Below, piece after piece: positions 17,143 through 25,570 of a DNA stretch of 64,000 bases. Within the stretch, counting starts at the first letter, position 1, and each line of letters opens with the position of its first letter. Source of the DNA: Parachlamydiales bacterium (GTDB lineage: Bacteria > Chlamydiota > Chlamydiia > Chlamydiales > SM23-39); the NCBI GenBank assembly GCA_019694475.1, contig JAIBBX010000004.1, forward strand, positions 62,001 through 126,000. Direction: 5' to 3'. The position numbers and the translations under genes are program-made. A model generated the notes under the pieces. That model searched no databases, was not told the DNA's origin, and worked only from the letters and a program-made list of their open reading frames with translations.

Positions 17143-19137
17143 TCAAGGAAGATCATCGATTTCTCCACCCTCTTGTTTTACCCCTTTGAAAGTCCTTGTT
17201 TTCCCAGAACCAACATCCACCGTTATGGAAATATTATGAGGGATCGCCTTAGGATCTAGCGCCACAACTTCGATGTCTTTTTGGCTTGTAACATCGATAT
17301 GAACTTCTCTAAATCCTGTTCTCCACCCTTCCCAATTGGCAAAGATTTCCCTGATTTTATTGCCTGTCAAAACAAGCTGGCAAGGGCTATGGGCGATATC
17401 TTTATCCGATCCATCTTTGTTCCCACGGACAAGAAGGAAAAATCCTGGGTAGCGGGGCAGCAAAGTGATTTCATTGTCTTCTAAGCCGACCCTGCGAAGA
17501 TGAGGGGCGAATTGGAAAATATGTTCAGGAAGCCCGCGAATTTTGTTTCGGTCCAAATAGACCTCTTCGAGGTTCGGCGAAAGCGGGAAAAACTCCTCAG
17601 GAAGAGTTCTGATTCCGCATTGGCTCAAGCGGAGGTATCTCAGATGCGGGAAGCCTAAATTCATCACAACTTGAGGAATTTTGCCGAGATTGAATTGCAT
17701 AGCAAGGAAATCAAGTCTTCTAGCAAGGCCTCCCTTCTCAGAGATATACCGGACGATTCCCTGCATGGTTGTCCAAGGATTTGCGTCGGGAGAAAAGAGC
17801 ATTCCCAATGTTTTCAGTTTTTCGATTAGCTCATCTCGAGAATCGAGAATAAGAGGTTTTGCTCCTGGGTTTCTTTGCCTGTGGCTGAATTGGCAGAATG
17901 CTTCCAAAATCGCATCGACGATTTGATCCAATGATCCGTCGCATTTTCGAATCATTTCGTCTACTTTAGCCCAAGTACGGGGTTGAATCTCAAAAGGCTC
18001 TTGCCCATCAGCTACGACCCAATAAGTGATTTTTAGTTTTTCCGGGACTTCTTGAACTGGAATTCCTCGTGATTTTAATTGCAGGTAGTACCAAACAGAA
18101 ATTTCTCCAATTCTCATTCTAAGTGCGGCCTGGGTGAGATCGCCTTCCCGCGCATTTACGACCATTTCAGAAAAGATGCTCAAATAGGGCAATTCTTCTG
18201 GGCGAGGAAATTCATTATTGAGGTCTTCTCCGGCCTCAGCTTCCCTCGCGGGCACGAAAACCACGCTATCAGGTGCGTGGGGCTCAACAACGCGGACGTT
18301 ATTGCAGACTCTGCGGAGTGCATCTACCGTTGCATCAGGATATCCCTTCGAGATCACCACCTCATCCCATTTTCTTGAAAGAATTGCTTGGATTCCAACC
18401 GAAGTGACGTTCGGACAGCCAATGATGCTGATTTTTCTTAAGGCGGGGGAGCATTCTAAGATGTCCTTAATCGCTGCATCATCTACGCAATCCAGGTTTT
18501 CTAGGACGAGTTGCTGCACTGGCAGGGTATTCCATTTCAAAAGGCTTACAATTGCATTGCTTGTAATCTTCGGGCATCCTCTAAGCGTGAGCGAAGATAG
18601 CATGCTGACCGACATGAGTTTTGCGAGCATGTTGTCAGAAAAATCCGGGCAATAGGAAACCAAGAAGGTTCTTGTATCCATGGGGAGTTTTTTAAGCAAA
18701 GCTTCCCACTGTGCATCAGAGAATGTGCAGCAGCTTAAGCTGAGCGTTTCTGCAGATAGATATGAAACCGTTCTCAACTGATCGGGAGTTGGGCCAAGAA
18801 CATCGATATCAATCACTCTATTGCGCCACTCGCATTGCCGAATGGGAGGAAAAATCTCGAAAAACTGATTCAACCGTTGAACGCTGACAGAAGGCTCCAT
18901 GTAAGTGACACCTTTGGCTCTAGTGGAGACCAAAGCTGTCGATATGTTCAATTCTCCTGCCGGAAAGCTTGTAGCCGAAAATTTGTGAGAACTGTAACGA
19001 GGAGTAGGGCCTACTCCTTTATGCACCAAGTCAACTTTTCGCTCTAAGCCGTCTTCGCCATCGGATTCTTCATTAGGGTTCACTACCGAATTTACTGTGA
19101 AGCACGATCTGGCGGCTGTGTTGTTTCTGACTGACAT
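17143..19137 (-). CDS. Leucine-rich-repeat protein, F-box-LRR style, paralogue 1
   Basis: A 664-residue protein with two LRR blocks. Block 1 (about 120-275) is cysteine-containing LRR as in eukaryotic FBXL proteins: repeated L.L..C..[IF][ST]...[ML]..LL units such as SLTLRGCPKITSNAIVSLL and KISIIGCPNVTSVGIQAIL. A helical linker follows (about 330-480). Block 2 (about 490-590) has typical/plant-like LRRs (LRYLRLSQCGIRTLPEEFF, LEEVYLDRNKIRGLPEHIF). The N-terminal 60 residues are polar and disordered. It has no signal peptide, so any export would be type III. Ribosome site AGGAGAAATT precedes ATG 19137. It lies 22 bases after paralogue 2 in the same operon. Probable host-interaction protein (inference). 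Confidence 0.85.
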   Translation of the reverse strand: MSVRNNTAARSCFTVNSVVNPNEESDGEDGLERKVDLVHKGVGPTPRYSSHKFSATSFPAGELNISTALVSTRAKGVTYMEPSVSVQRLNQFFEIFPPIRQCEWRNRVIDIDVLGPTPDQLRTVSYLSAETLSLSCCTFSDAQWEALLKKLPMDTRTFLVSYCPDFSDNMLAKLMSVSMLSSLTLRGCPKITSNAIVSLLKWNTLPVQQLVLENLDCVDDAAIKDILECSPALRKISIIGCPNVTSVGIQAILSRKWDEVVISKGYPDATVDALRRVCNNVRVVEPHAPDSVVFVPAREAEAGEDLNNEFPRPEELPYLSIFSEMVVNAREGDLTQAALRMRIGEISVWYYLQLKSRGIPVQEVPEKLKITYWVVADGQEPFEIQPRTWAKVDEMIRKCDGSLDQIVDAILEAFCQFSHRQRNPGAKPLILDSRDELIEKLKTLGMLFSPDANPWTTMQGIVRYISEKGGLARRLDFLAMQFNLGKIPQVVMNLGFPHLRYLRLSQCGIRTLPEEFFPLSPNLEEVYLDRNKIRGLPEHIFQFAPHLRRVGLEDNEITLLPRYPGFFLLVRGNKDGSDKDIAHSPCQLVLTGNKIREIFANWEGWRTGFREVHIDVTSQKDIEVVALDPKAIPHNISITVDVGSGKTRTFKGVKQEGGEIDDLP

Positions 19138-19159
19138 AATTTCTCCTGTTTCACTCGGA

Positions 19160-22100
19160 CTATTCTTTTTTCTTCATTAGTTTAGAAAAGAATGAACCAA
19201 GCTTTGTTGGCGGTTTTTGTCCGGATGGATTAAATTCTTCTTTTGAGTCTCCCATATCTGGCGGCGGAGGCAAATTATTTGTTCGAGGAGAAAGGAGAGG
19301 ATTGCACACCTCTCTGCGTTCTTTCGAATAAACAATCGATTCAAGCTTTGGACATCTCTCTTTAAATCCATTCGGCAGCGCTTCGATGTGGGTTTCTTGC
19401 AGATCAATTGTTTTGAGATTCGGCCAAGATGTTTCATCGAGAATGAAATAAGGCAATTGCGTAACGCCTAAGCCATTCAGTAGGAGCATTTTTAGTTTTC
19501 TTCCATAAGGGTTGACCCCATTTTGATCGTGCATCATGAATAACTGGACGATACCTTGGGTCGTTCCTGGGGCAATGTCGGGATCCTGATTGGTGAAATA
19601 TCCGATTCGATAAAGCTCTTTTAAAAGCGCCCAAGAGACTCTAGAAATATTCATGTAGGCTTGAAGGATTTGATCGGCCAGCCTCCATTTCTGGATAGGA
19701 GTCTGATTGGGAGAATCAGATAATTCAACTCCAAGAATGCTCAATTGTTCGGTGTAAAATTCAGTGACCGCAGCTTCTTCGTGTTTTGAATATTCTGGAA
19801 AGAAAAAGAGAGGAGCCTCTTGATTCTCAAAAAGTCTGCGCTGCGCTTCTTGAGTCGCGATTGGAACAATTGTTCCGTCAATCATTTCATCTGCTTCCAA
19901 CTTTATTTTGGGGCGTGCAAGGCGGAATTCTGATATGGCGAATTGATCGATGGCGGGACAGTCGAGCATGGTTAACTGTTCGAGTTTCGGGCACCCGTTT
20001 CTCAATGCCTGCAGCCCTTGCACTGTAAACCGATGGCAGCCGGAAATAGTGATCCTCTCTAAATGTTGTAAAGAGGATAAGGAGATCAAAACATCGTCAG
20101 TAATGGGCAGACCGGAGAGATGAACTTCTCTCAAAGATTGGAATGTTTTTTGAGGATCTTGGGAAAAGAGCAGTTCGATTGTTCTAAACGACGCAGCCGG
20201 GATTCTGCCCAGATAAAGAAGTTGGGCTTTGGTTAAACGGCGCAAAGGAAGCAAGCCTCCATATCCAAGATTGGGACTATCATAAATGCGAATCAAATCC
20301 ATATCTGGGAATCTCTTAACGATCGCATCCAATGCATCGTCAGAAATCGGCCCAGAAAGATCGATTCCTCTAAATCCTTTAAAATCCTCAATAGATTTTT
20401 CGAAATCCATGTCTTCAATCGCAGCAGCGCTTGGAACGATGCGAGGATTCGAGCTTTTAAACACTCTTGGGATCGTTTTCATCGAAAAAATATCGATTAG
20501 ATCCGGAAAAGTTGGCGGAGCTTCCAATGCTCTTGGAATTCCAGAGGTGTAACGATCGGAATCTTCAACAGGCCCTCTATGCACTACGATGGGTTTGTTT
20601 CTTTTCTCATTCAGCGTCTCGACGGCTTCTTGAAGGATCTGATCGCACCCCTTTACATGAACGCTGATCTGAAATGATTCATGAGCTGTGCTGAGCATTA
20701 AAAAAGCTTTTCGAGAAAGCGCAGCGCAAAAATTGAAGTCGACCCTTCTGAGTTCGGGACTTTTTGCAAGCCTTGCGGTAAGACCTGGATCGATTTCAGT
20801 TTTGCTTGAAAAAGAGAACTCAACCAGACTCTCTAAGGGAAGAAGAGAGATTCCTCTTGGTGTGATTTTTGGGCAATACCGGATCGATACAATTTTGAGG
20901 CCTTTTAGGCGCGCGATTGCAACCAAGCATTCGTCGCTTATATTTGGACAAAGGTTTAGATCAATATCTTCAACTACAGGCAGCTGAGAGATTAGGGCCG
21001 TTAATTGTGCATCGTCGATCGCCGAACGGAAAAAACTGACCCGTTTCACGGTTCGAGCTTCCGATTCAGTAAATGCAAATTGGGTGATCTCTTCGGCAGT
21101 GGCGTAAAATGGTTCGATCTCGATTTCCATGTCATCGTCGAATAGGATGTTCTGCGATGCAATTTTTTGTTTTGGAGGAAACAGCAGATTGATCACAGCG
21201 CCATTCATCGAGTCAACAGAAATCCTTGGGGCATCTGCATTTTCGACCTCTTCATCATCTTCAGGAAGACTTGGCGAGTCCATGTGAATTGGAACTTGAT
21301 AATCCTCTCCTCGGAGAGCCGCTTCCATCATTTTCAAAGTATGATCGGCATGAGCGCTTTGTTTGATCTGAGCCATCAGTTGGCTGGAGATAGCAAATCC
21401 TCCAACACTTTGAGTCTCTTCTTTTTCAGCTTTTAACGAGGCGCGTTTGCTTGCGGATGAACCGCTCGCAAGATGAATGGCAGCAGGAAGCAGCTCAATT
21501 TGCGGTTCATCATTATCTGGCTCTGGCGGAGGCGAAGAGATTGGTGATGGAGAAAGGGATTTGGCGTGCGAAGACAGTTTTTGCCCAGCTCCATTTGGAG
21601 GAGGGCCGCCTTGAAGCACTTTGGGAACAGCTGTTCCCGGTAAAGAAGCGGGAGAGTTTGATCCTGCATCGCTTTTTTTGAGACGCGGCGAAGAGGGGGC
21701 TGATCCTCCTAGAATGACTGGCGAAGAGGGAGCTGGAGTTGAAGAGGCCGATTTGCTCTGCTGAAGCGGCGTCCCTCCGCGAATGACTTTTTCAGACAAA
21801 TCTGGAGGTGGAACTGAGGAAAGTGAAGAGGGGCGCGCTTTTTGCTTAGAAGAAGCGGTGGCGAATGCAAATCCTGGCAAAGTATTTGCTCTGGAAATCG
21901 GTGGTTTTGGTTTGGGAGATGAATCTTGGGCCTTAGGCTGAGGGGTTGGAGCGGGAGTCGCGGAAAGCGGAGCTGTTTTTTGCAATGTTCCTCCCTGAAT
22001 GGAAACCGCTGATAAGGATCCGATATGAGCTGCGCTGGCCCGTGCTCTCAGCCGCTGTTTTTGAAGCGCCCCTTGTCCTGCAGCTGCTGTTTTTTTTGCG

Positions 22101-22189
22101 GGAGTTTTTCTTTCGGTATCCGAACGATCTGACATGCTTTGTTTCCCATATAGCGTAAGTCCCGACCGTGTCGTTTCTGCTACTGACAT
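19160..22189 (-). CDS. Leucine-rich-repeat protein with long disordered N-terminus, paralogue 2
   Basis: A 1009-residue protein. Residues 1-260 are Ser/Pro/Ala-rich and disordered and carry four copies of a hydrophobic-x-GG motif: SIQGG (63-67), VIRGG (135-139), VILGG (158-162), VLQGG (191-195). Residues about 370-530 and 590-780 are FBXL-type cysteine LRRs (DIDLNLCPNISDECLVAI, RITISGCHRFTVQGLQAL). A helical linker and a short set of typical LRRs (LKMLLLNGLGVTQLPYFIL, LKTIDLQETHIEALP) end near 975, followed by a Pro-rich, basic tail. The layout matches the shorter paralogue downstream, so they arose by duplication. GAGGAG precedes the ATG at 22189. No F-box is visible. Confidence 0.85.
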   Translation of the reverse strand: MSVAETTRSGLTLYGKQSMSDRSDTERKTPAKKTAAAGQGALQKQRLRARASAAHIGSLSAVSIQGGTLQKTAPLSATPAPTPQPKAQDSSPKPKPPISRANTLPGFAFATASSKQKARPSSLSSVPPPDLSEKVIRGGTPLQQSKSASSTPAPSSPVILGGSAPSSPRLKKSDAGSNSPASLPGTAVPKVLQGGPPPNGAGQKLSSHAKSLSPSPISSPPPEPDNDEPQIELLPAAIHLASGSSASKRASLKAEKEETQSVGGFAISSQLMAQIKQSAHADHTLKMMEAALRGEDYQVPIHMDSPSLPEDDEEVENADAPRISVDSMNGAVINLLFPPKQKIASQNILFDDDMEIEIEPFYATAEEITQFAFTESEARTVKRVSFFRSAIDDAQLTALISQLPVVEDIDLNLCPNISDECLVAIARLKGLKIVSIRYCPKITPRGISLLPLESLVEFSFSSKTEIDPGLTARLAKSPELRRVDFNFCAALSRKAFLMLSTAHESFQISVHVKGCDQILQEAVETLNEKRNKPIVVHRGPVEDSDRYTSGIPRALEAPPTFPDLIDIFSMKTIPRVFKSSNPRIVPSAAAIEDMDFEKSIEDFKGFRGIDLSGPISDDALDAIVKRFPDMDLIRIYDSPNLGYGGLLPLRRLTKAQLLYLGRIPAASFRTIELLFSQDPQKTFQSLREVHLSGLPITDDVLISLSSLQHLERITISGCHRFTVQGLQALRNGCPKLEQLTMLDCPAIDQFAISEFRLARPKIKLEADEMIDGTIVPIATQEAQRRLFENQEAPLFFFPEYSKHEEAAVTEFYTEQLSILGVELSDSPNQTPIQKWRLADQILQAYMNISRVSWALLKELYRIGYFTNQDPDIAPGTTQGIVQLFMMHDQNGVNPYGRKLKMLLLNGLGVTQLPYFILDETSWPNLKTIDLQETHIEALPNGFKERCPKLESIVYSKERREVCNPLLSPRTNNLPPPPDMGDSKEEFNPSGQKPPTKLGSFFSKLMKKKE

Positions 22190-22223
22190 AAAAAACTCCT
22201 CATCTCTTTTTTTAGAGCAAGGG

Positions 22224-22251
22224 ATGATAAAGAAATTTTTTATTTGTGCAA
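22224..22251 (-). promoter_or_regulatory. Promoter of the LRR operon
   Basis: On the minus strand TTGCAC (22251-22246), a 16-base AT-rich spacer, and TATCAT (22229-22224), followed by CCC. The expected leader is about 28 bases with a GAGGAG ribosome site. The TATCATCCC string also occurs before the repeat protein at 61852. Confidence 0.55.
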
Positions 22252-22352
22252 AAGAATTTTTTAACTAGGGCTGGGTGGGGGGAGGTTTCGCGGGCTTTAC
22301 AATTTGGCTCTGATGATTTAAAATGTCAGTTGTTTTTGAACACAGGGAAAAC

Positions 22353-22442
22353 ATGGCCTCAGTAAAGAAAAAAAGACGGGCAAAAATCGCACGCCACAAG
22401 CGGAAAAAGCGTAGACGCCGCGATCGCCACAAGAAAAAATAA
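22353..22442 (+). CDS. Very small basic protein (AURKAIP1/COX24-like), likely ribosome-associated
   Basis: A 29-residue protein, too short for normal gene finders. ATG 22353 follows AGGG at 5-6 bases, and the stop at 22440-22442 is followed at once by a terminator. It has 21 Lys/Arg/His residues, including KKRRAKIARHKRKKRRRRDR. This pattern resembles the C-terminal domain shared by mitochondrial AURKAIP1 (small-subunit protein mS38) and small bacterial proteins of that family, so binding to rRNA is likely. Alternatives are another short nucleic-acid-binding peptide. It stands directly before mnmG. The coding call rests on ribosome site, composition and terminator. Confidence 0.72.
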   Translation: MASVKKKRRAKIARHKRKKRRRRDRHKKK

Positions 22443-22463
22443 TCTTGGATAACAACGTTTGAC

Positions 22464-22503
22464 GCCCCTATTCAAAAAACTTTGATAGGGGCTTTTTTAT
22501 TTT
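22464..22503 (+). terminator. Terminator/hairpin abutting the mnmG start codon
   Basis: GCCCCTAT (22464-22471) pairs with ATAGGGGC (22485-22492), extended by CAAA/TTTG around one bulge, followed by TTTTTTATTTT and then immediately ATG 22504. It ends the small basic gene, but leaves mnmG with no ribosome site and no promoter, so it may act as an attenuator. Confidence 0.85.
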
Positions 22504-24327
22504 ATGTTTAAATACCCAAAAATTTTTGATGTACTCGTAGTAGGAGCAGGCCATGCTGGCTGCGAAGCTGCGCATGCGGCAGCGCGCATGGGAGCAGAGA
22601 CCCTTCTGCTCACGATGAATCTCGATACCATCGGCAAAATGAGCTGCAATCCATCTGTCGGAGGCACTGCGAAAGGACATATCGTAAGAGAAATCGATGC
22701 TTTGGGCGGACTTATGGGTAAAGTCGCCGATCGAAGAAGCATCCAATTCCGAATGTTGAATGCGTCGAAAGGACCTGCGGTCCGCTCTCCCCGATCTCAG
22801 GCCGATAAAGCTTTATATGCTCTCGAAATGAAGCACCGTTTAGAAAAAACGGCCCATTTGGAAATCAAGCAAGGAACGACAGAATCTCTGATAGTCGAAG
22901 GAGATAAAGTTGTCGGAGTGAGAACTCAGGAAGGGATCGAATACCAGGCTCGGACGGTGATCTTATCTTCGGGAACTTTTATGCGAGGTTTGCTCCATAT
23001 TGGACAGACCCAATTTTCTGGCGGGCGCGGCGGAGACAAAGCTTCGATGGGTTTAAGTCCGAGTTTAGAGGCGCTTGGGTTTAAGTTGGGCAGACTCAAA
23101 ACAGGAACGCCCCCTCGAATCAATCGGCGAAGCATCGATTTTTCCAAATGCGAAGAGCAGCCGGGAGATGAGGGGGTGCGCTTTTCGTTTGACGAACCGG
23201 AAGAGCGCATGGAGCAGATTCCATGCCATATCACATATACAACTCCGGAAACGCACGCTGTTATTCGAAACAATTTGCACCGTTCTCCCATGTATGGAAC
23301 TGGGACTATTCAGGGCATAGGGCCCCGCTATTGCCCATCGATTGAAGACAAAGTGGTCCGCTTTGCAGATAAGGATCGGCATCAGATCTTTTTAGAGCCC
23401 GAAGGGCTAACGACAGAAGAAGTGTATGTAAATGGAATTTCTTCCTCTTTGCCGTTTGATGTTCAGCTCGATTTGATCCATAGCTGCATCGGACTTGAAA
23501 AAGCGGAAGTGATGAGGCCGGCTTATGCGATCGAATACGATTACGTGAAAAGCGAGCAGGTGTATCCGACATTAGAAACAAAAAAAATCGAAGGACTTTT
23601 CCTTTCTGGGCAAATCAATGGAACAACAGGTTATGAAGAGGCGGCAGGACAAGGGCTTATTGCTGGGATCAATGCGGCGCTGAAGTGTCAGGGAAAACCT
23701 CCATTCATTATGAAAAGAAGCGATAGCTACATTGGCGTGATGATCGATGATCTGATCCGGTTTGATCTTACAGAGCCGTACCGGATGTTCACAAGCAGAG
23801 CTGAGCATCGGCTTTTATTGAGACAAGACAATGCAGACTTGAGGCTCAGACCGATCGCATATGAATTGGGCGTGATTTCTCGAGAGCAGTACGAAAGGGC
23901 TAGAAAGAAACAAGAAATCATCACAAATGAAGTAGAGCGGCTTGGAAAAGTATTTAAGACAATCGAAGGCAGAGGAAGCTCATGCGCCCAAATTATCTCT
24001 CGCCCTGATTGGACTTATGCCTTGGCCTTAGGGCAATATCCTGATGCGGTGAACGATTTTGGCGAAGAGATCAATACGCAGATCGAAATGGAATTGAAAT
24101 ATTCTGGCTACATCGAGAGGCAGAAAAAAGATGTAGCTAAACTGGAACATCTCGATGGGATCCGGATACCGAAGAGTTTTGACTATCATCAAGTTGTGGG
24201 TTTGAGGACTGAAGCAAAACAGAAATTGTCCCGCTTCACTCCAGAGAATTTAGGACAAGCATCGCGCATATCAGGGTTAACGCCCGCTGATATTTCGATC
24301 TTGCTCATTGCGTTGGAAAAGAGGTAA
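22504..24327 (+). CDS. mnmG: tRNA uridine-5-carboxymethylaminomethyl modification enzyme MnmG (GidA)
   Basis: A 607-residue FAD protein that, with MnmE, builds the cmnm5 group on wobble U34 of tRNAs. FAD-binding GAGHAGCEAA is at residues 13-22. Conserved MSCNPSVGGTAKGHIVREIDALGG and TGTPPRINRRSIDFS segments, and the LSGQINGTTGYEEAAGQG signature, are intact. The C-terminal helical MnmE-binding domain ends LTPADISILLIALEKR, as in the family. The start is fixed by homology at 22504 (MFKYPKIFDVLVVGAG), although a hairpin and T-run lie directly upstream. In Chlamydia, too, mnmG neighbours lplA. No mnmE in the window. Confidence 0.96.
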   Translation: MFKYPKIFDVLVVGAGHAGCEAAHAAARMGAETLLLTMNLDTIGKMSCNPSVGGTAKGHIVREIDALGGLMGKVADRRSIQFRMLNASKGPAVRSPRSQADKALYALEMKHRLEKTAHLEIKQGTTESLIVEGDKVVGVRTQEGIEYQARTVILSSGTFMRGLLHIGQTQFSGGRGGDKASMGLSPSLEALGFKLGRLKTGTPPRINRRSIDFSKCEEQPGDEGVRFSFDEPEERMEQIPCHITYTTPETHAVIRNNLHRSPMYGTGTIQGIGPRYCPSIEDKVVRFADKDRHQIFLEPEGLTTEEVYVNGISSSLPFDVQLDLIHSCIGLEKAEVMRPAYAIEYDYVKSEQVYPTLETKKIEGLFLSGQINGTTGYEEAAGQGLIAGINAALKCQGKPPFIMKRSDSYIGVMIDDLIRFDLTEPYRMFTSRAEHRLLLRQDNADLRLRPIAYELGVISREQYERARKKQEIITNEVERLGKVFKTIEGRGSSCAQIISRPDWTYALALGQYPDAVNDFGEEINTQIEMELKYSGYIERQKKDVAKLEHLDGIRIPKSFDYHQVVGLRTEAKQKLSRFTPENLGQASRISGLTPADISILLIALEKR

Positions 24328-24338
24328 AAGAAACCTGT

Positions 24339-25226
24339 ATGTCCAAAGCATTAAAACTTCCGACTCTTCTGGTGGTGAGCGACAGCCCCACGGTCCGTTT
24401 TTGGGTAAAGAAGCATTTGGATGATCGATTTTTTATTATTTCCGCTGAAAATAGACGCGAAGCGATTGCAGCTTTGGCGTCAAGACTCGATTTTATCATT
24501 ATCGATGCAGGTTTTGAGGATTGCGATCCGCTCGAGCTTTGCAAAGATCTCCGGTCGCAAGTGAAGCTGATTCCGATTCTATTGATTACCGGAAGATTGA
24601 AAAAAAGTTTTCGAGATCGGGCGCACGAAAGCGGAGTGACCGATTTTCTCAGCGATCAGCTCGATACGGCTGAGCTTGAATTGCGCATTGAAACAGGTCA
24701 AAAAGCAGCAACTGTTCGAGAAAAAACGGTTGATCTTGGGTTTGCGATTCGAAGCACGCCGTTGGCTACCACAAGTTCATTGAAAAACAAAATGGTTTTG
24801 AATGATCAAGGTTTAAAATTGCTCGCAGAAGCTAAGGGCAAAAATACACCTGTAGCTCTTCTTTTTATTCAGATCGATCAGTTTGAGAAGTGGGAAGTGA
24901 AAGAAGAAATATTTCAGTCGCTTGTCGAATTCATTCAGAATCTATTGAGGGAAAAGGATGTTTTGATCCCTTCCACAGAAGGAAGAGCTGTCCTTTTACT
25001 ATATAACACTCCTTTAGATGCAGCTAAAAAGGTGGCTGAAAGATTGAAAGACAAAATTGCCAGCCACCCCTTTTCGGGCATTCGAAAGCTGACGGTGTCG
25101 ATCGTTGTTTCCATGCTGGAGGCAAGCGAAAAGAGCTTTCAAAAGATGCTCGACTCGGCAACGAAATCTCTCAAAACGCAAACAGAAATGAATCTGATTA
25201 TTTCATTTGATGAGGAAGAATCATGA
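24339..25226 (+). CDS. Receiver domain plus degenerate GGDEF-like domain
   Basis: A 295-residue signalling protein. Residues 8-125 look like a response-regulator receiver: LLVVSDSPTVRFWVK, phosphoacceptor-position Asp in FIIIDAGFEDCD, LLITGRLKK. The acidic pair after beta-1 is reduced to SDS, so phosphorylation is doubtful. Residues about 165-290 resemble a diguanylate-cyclase fold (VALLFIQIDQFEKW, AAKKVAERLKDKIASHPF, LTVSIVV), but the GGDEF loop is STEGRAV and would not make c-di-GMP. It probably acts as a scaffold or sensor. It starts 11 bases after mnmG and overlaps the next gene by 4 bases (ATGA). Confidence 0.75.
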   Translation: MSKALKLPTLLVVSDSPTVRFWVKKHLDDRFFIISAENRREAIAALASRLDFIIIDAGFEDCDPLELCKDLRSQVKLIPILLITGRLKKSFRDRAHESGVTDFLSDQLDTAELELRIETGQKAATVREKTVDLGFAIRSTPLATTSSLKNKMVLNDQGLKLLAEAKGKNTPVALLFIQIDQFEKWEVKEEIFQSLVEFIQNLLREKDVLIPSTEGRAVLLLYNTPLDAAKKVAERLKDKIASHPFSGIRKLTVSIVVSMLEASEKSFQKMLDSATKSLKTQTEMNLIISFDEEES

Positions 25227-25570
25227 AAACACTGGCCTTTCTTTTAATCGCAAACGCGCTCCTTGCTCAAGACGCGGCTAAGCCGCTGAATCAATCAGCT
25301 GCAGCTTTAGACACTTCTTCAAGAAGCGTAATGATCATTGATCCGAAATCAAGAGCCTCTGATTTTGCCCAAGCCTTTGATTTTTTACGCAAGGATAGGC
25401 CTACGCAGAAAATTGTGATCCGAACAATGACGAGCGAACTCTTGAATGTGACTGATGTAAGCCCTTCTTCAGGAGGCACGCTATTAATGGTTAAAATATT
25501 ATCGAGCCAGGGAGTTCGAACGATGATCGTCCCGGTCGAGCAAATAACGGAGATTGGTTATTCGCCCTGA
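25223..25570 (+). CDS. Small secreted protein, unknown
   Basis: A 115-residue protein. The short signal peptide (MKTLAFLLIANALLAQ, about 1-15) is followed by a soluble mixed domain with strands such as SVMIIDPK, QKIVIRTM and GTLLMVKILSSQGVRTMIVPVEQI. It overlaps the upstream receiver/GGDEF-like gene by 4 bases and runs 17 bases into lplA, so it belongs to one transcriptional unit with both. No family recognised; a periplasmic location is predicted. Confidence 0.65.
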   Translation: MKTLAFLLIANALLAQDAAKPLNQSAAALDTSSRSVMIIDPKSRASDFAQAFDFLRKDRPTQKIVIRTMTSELLNVTDVSPSSGGTLLMVKILSSQGVRTMIVPVEQITEIGYSP

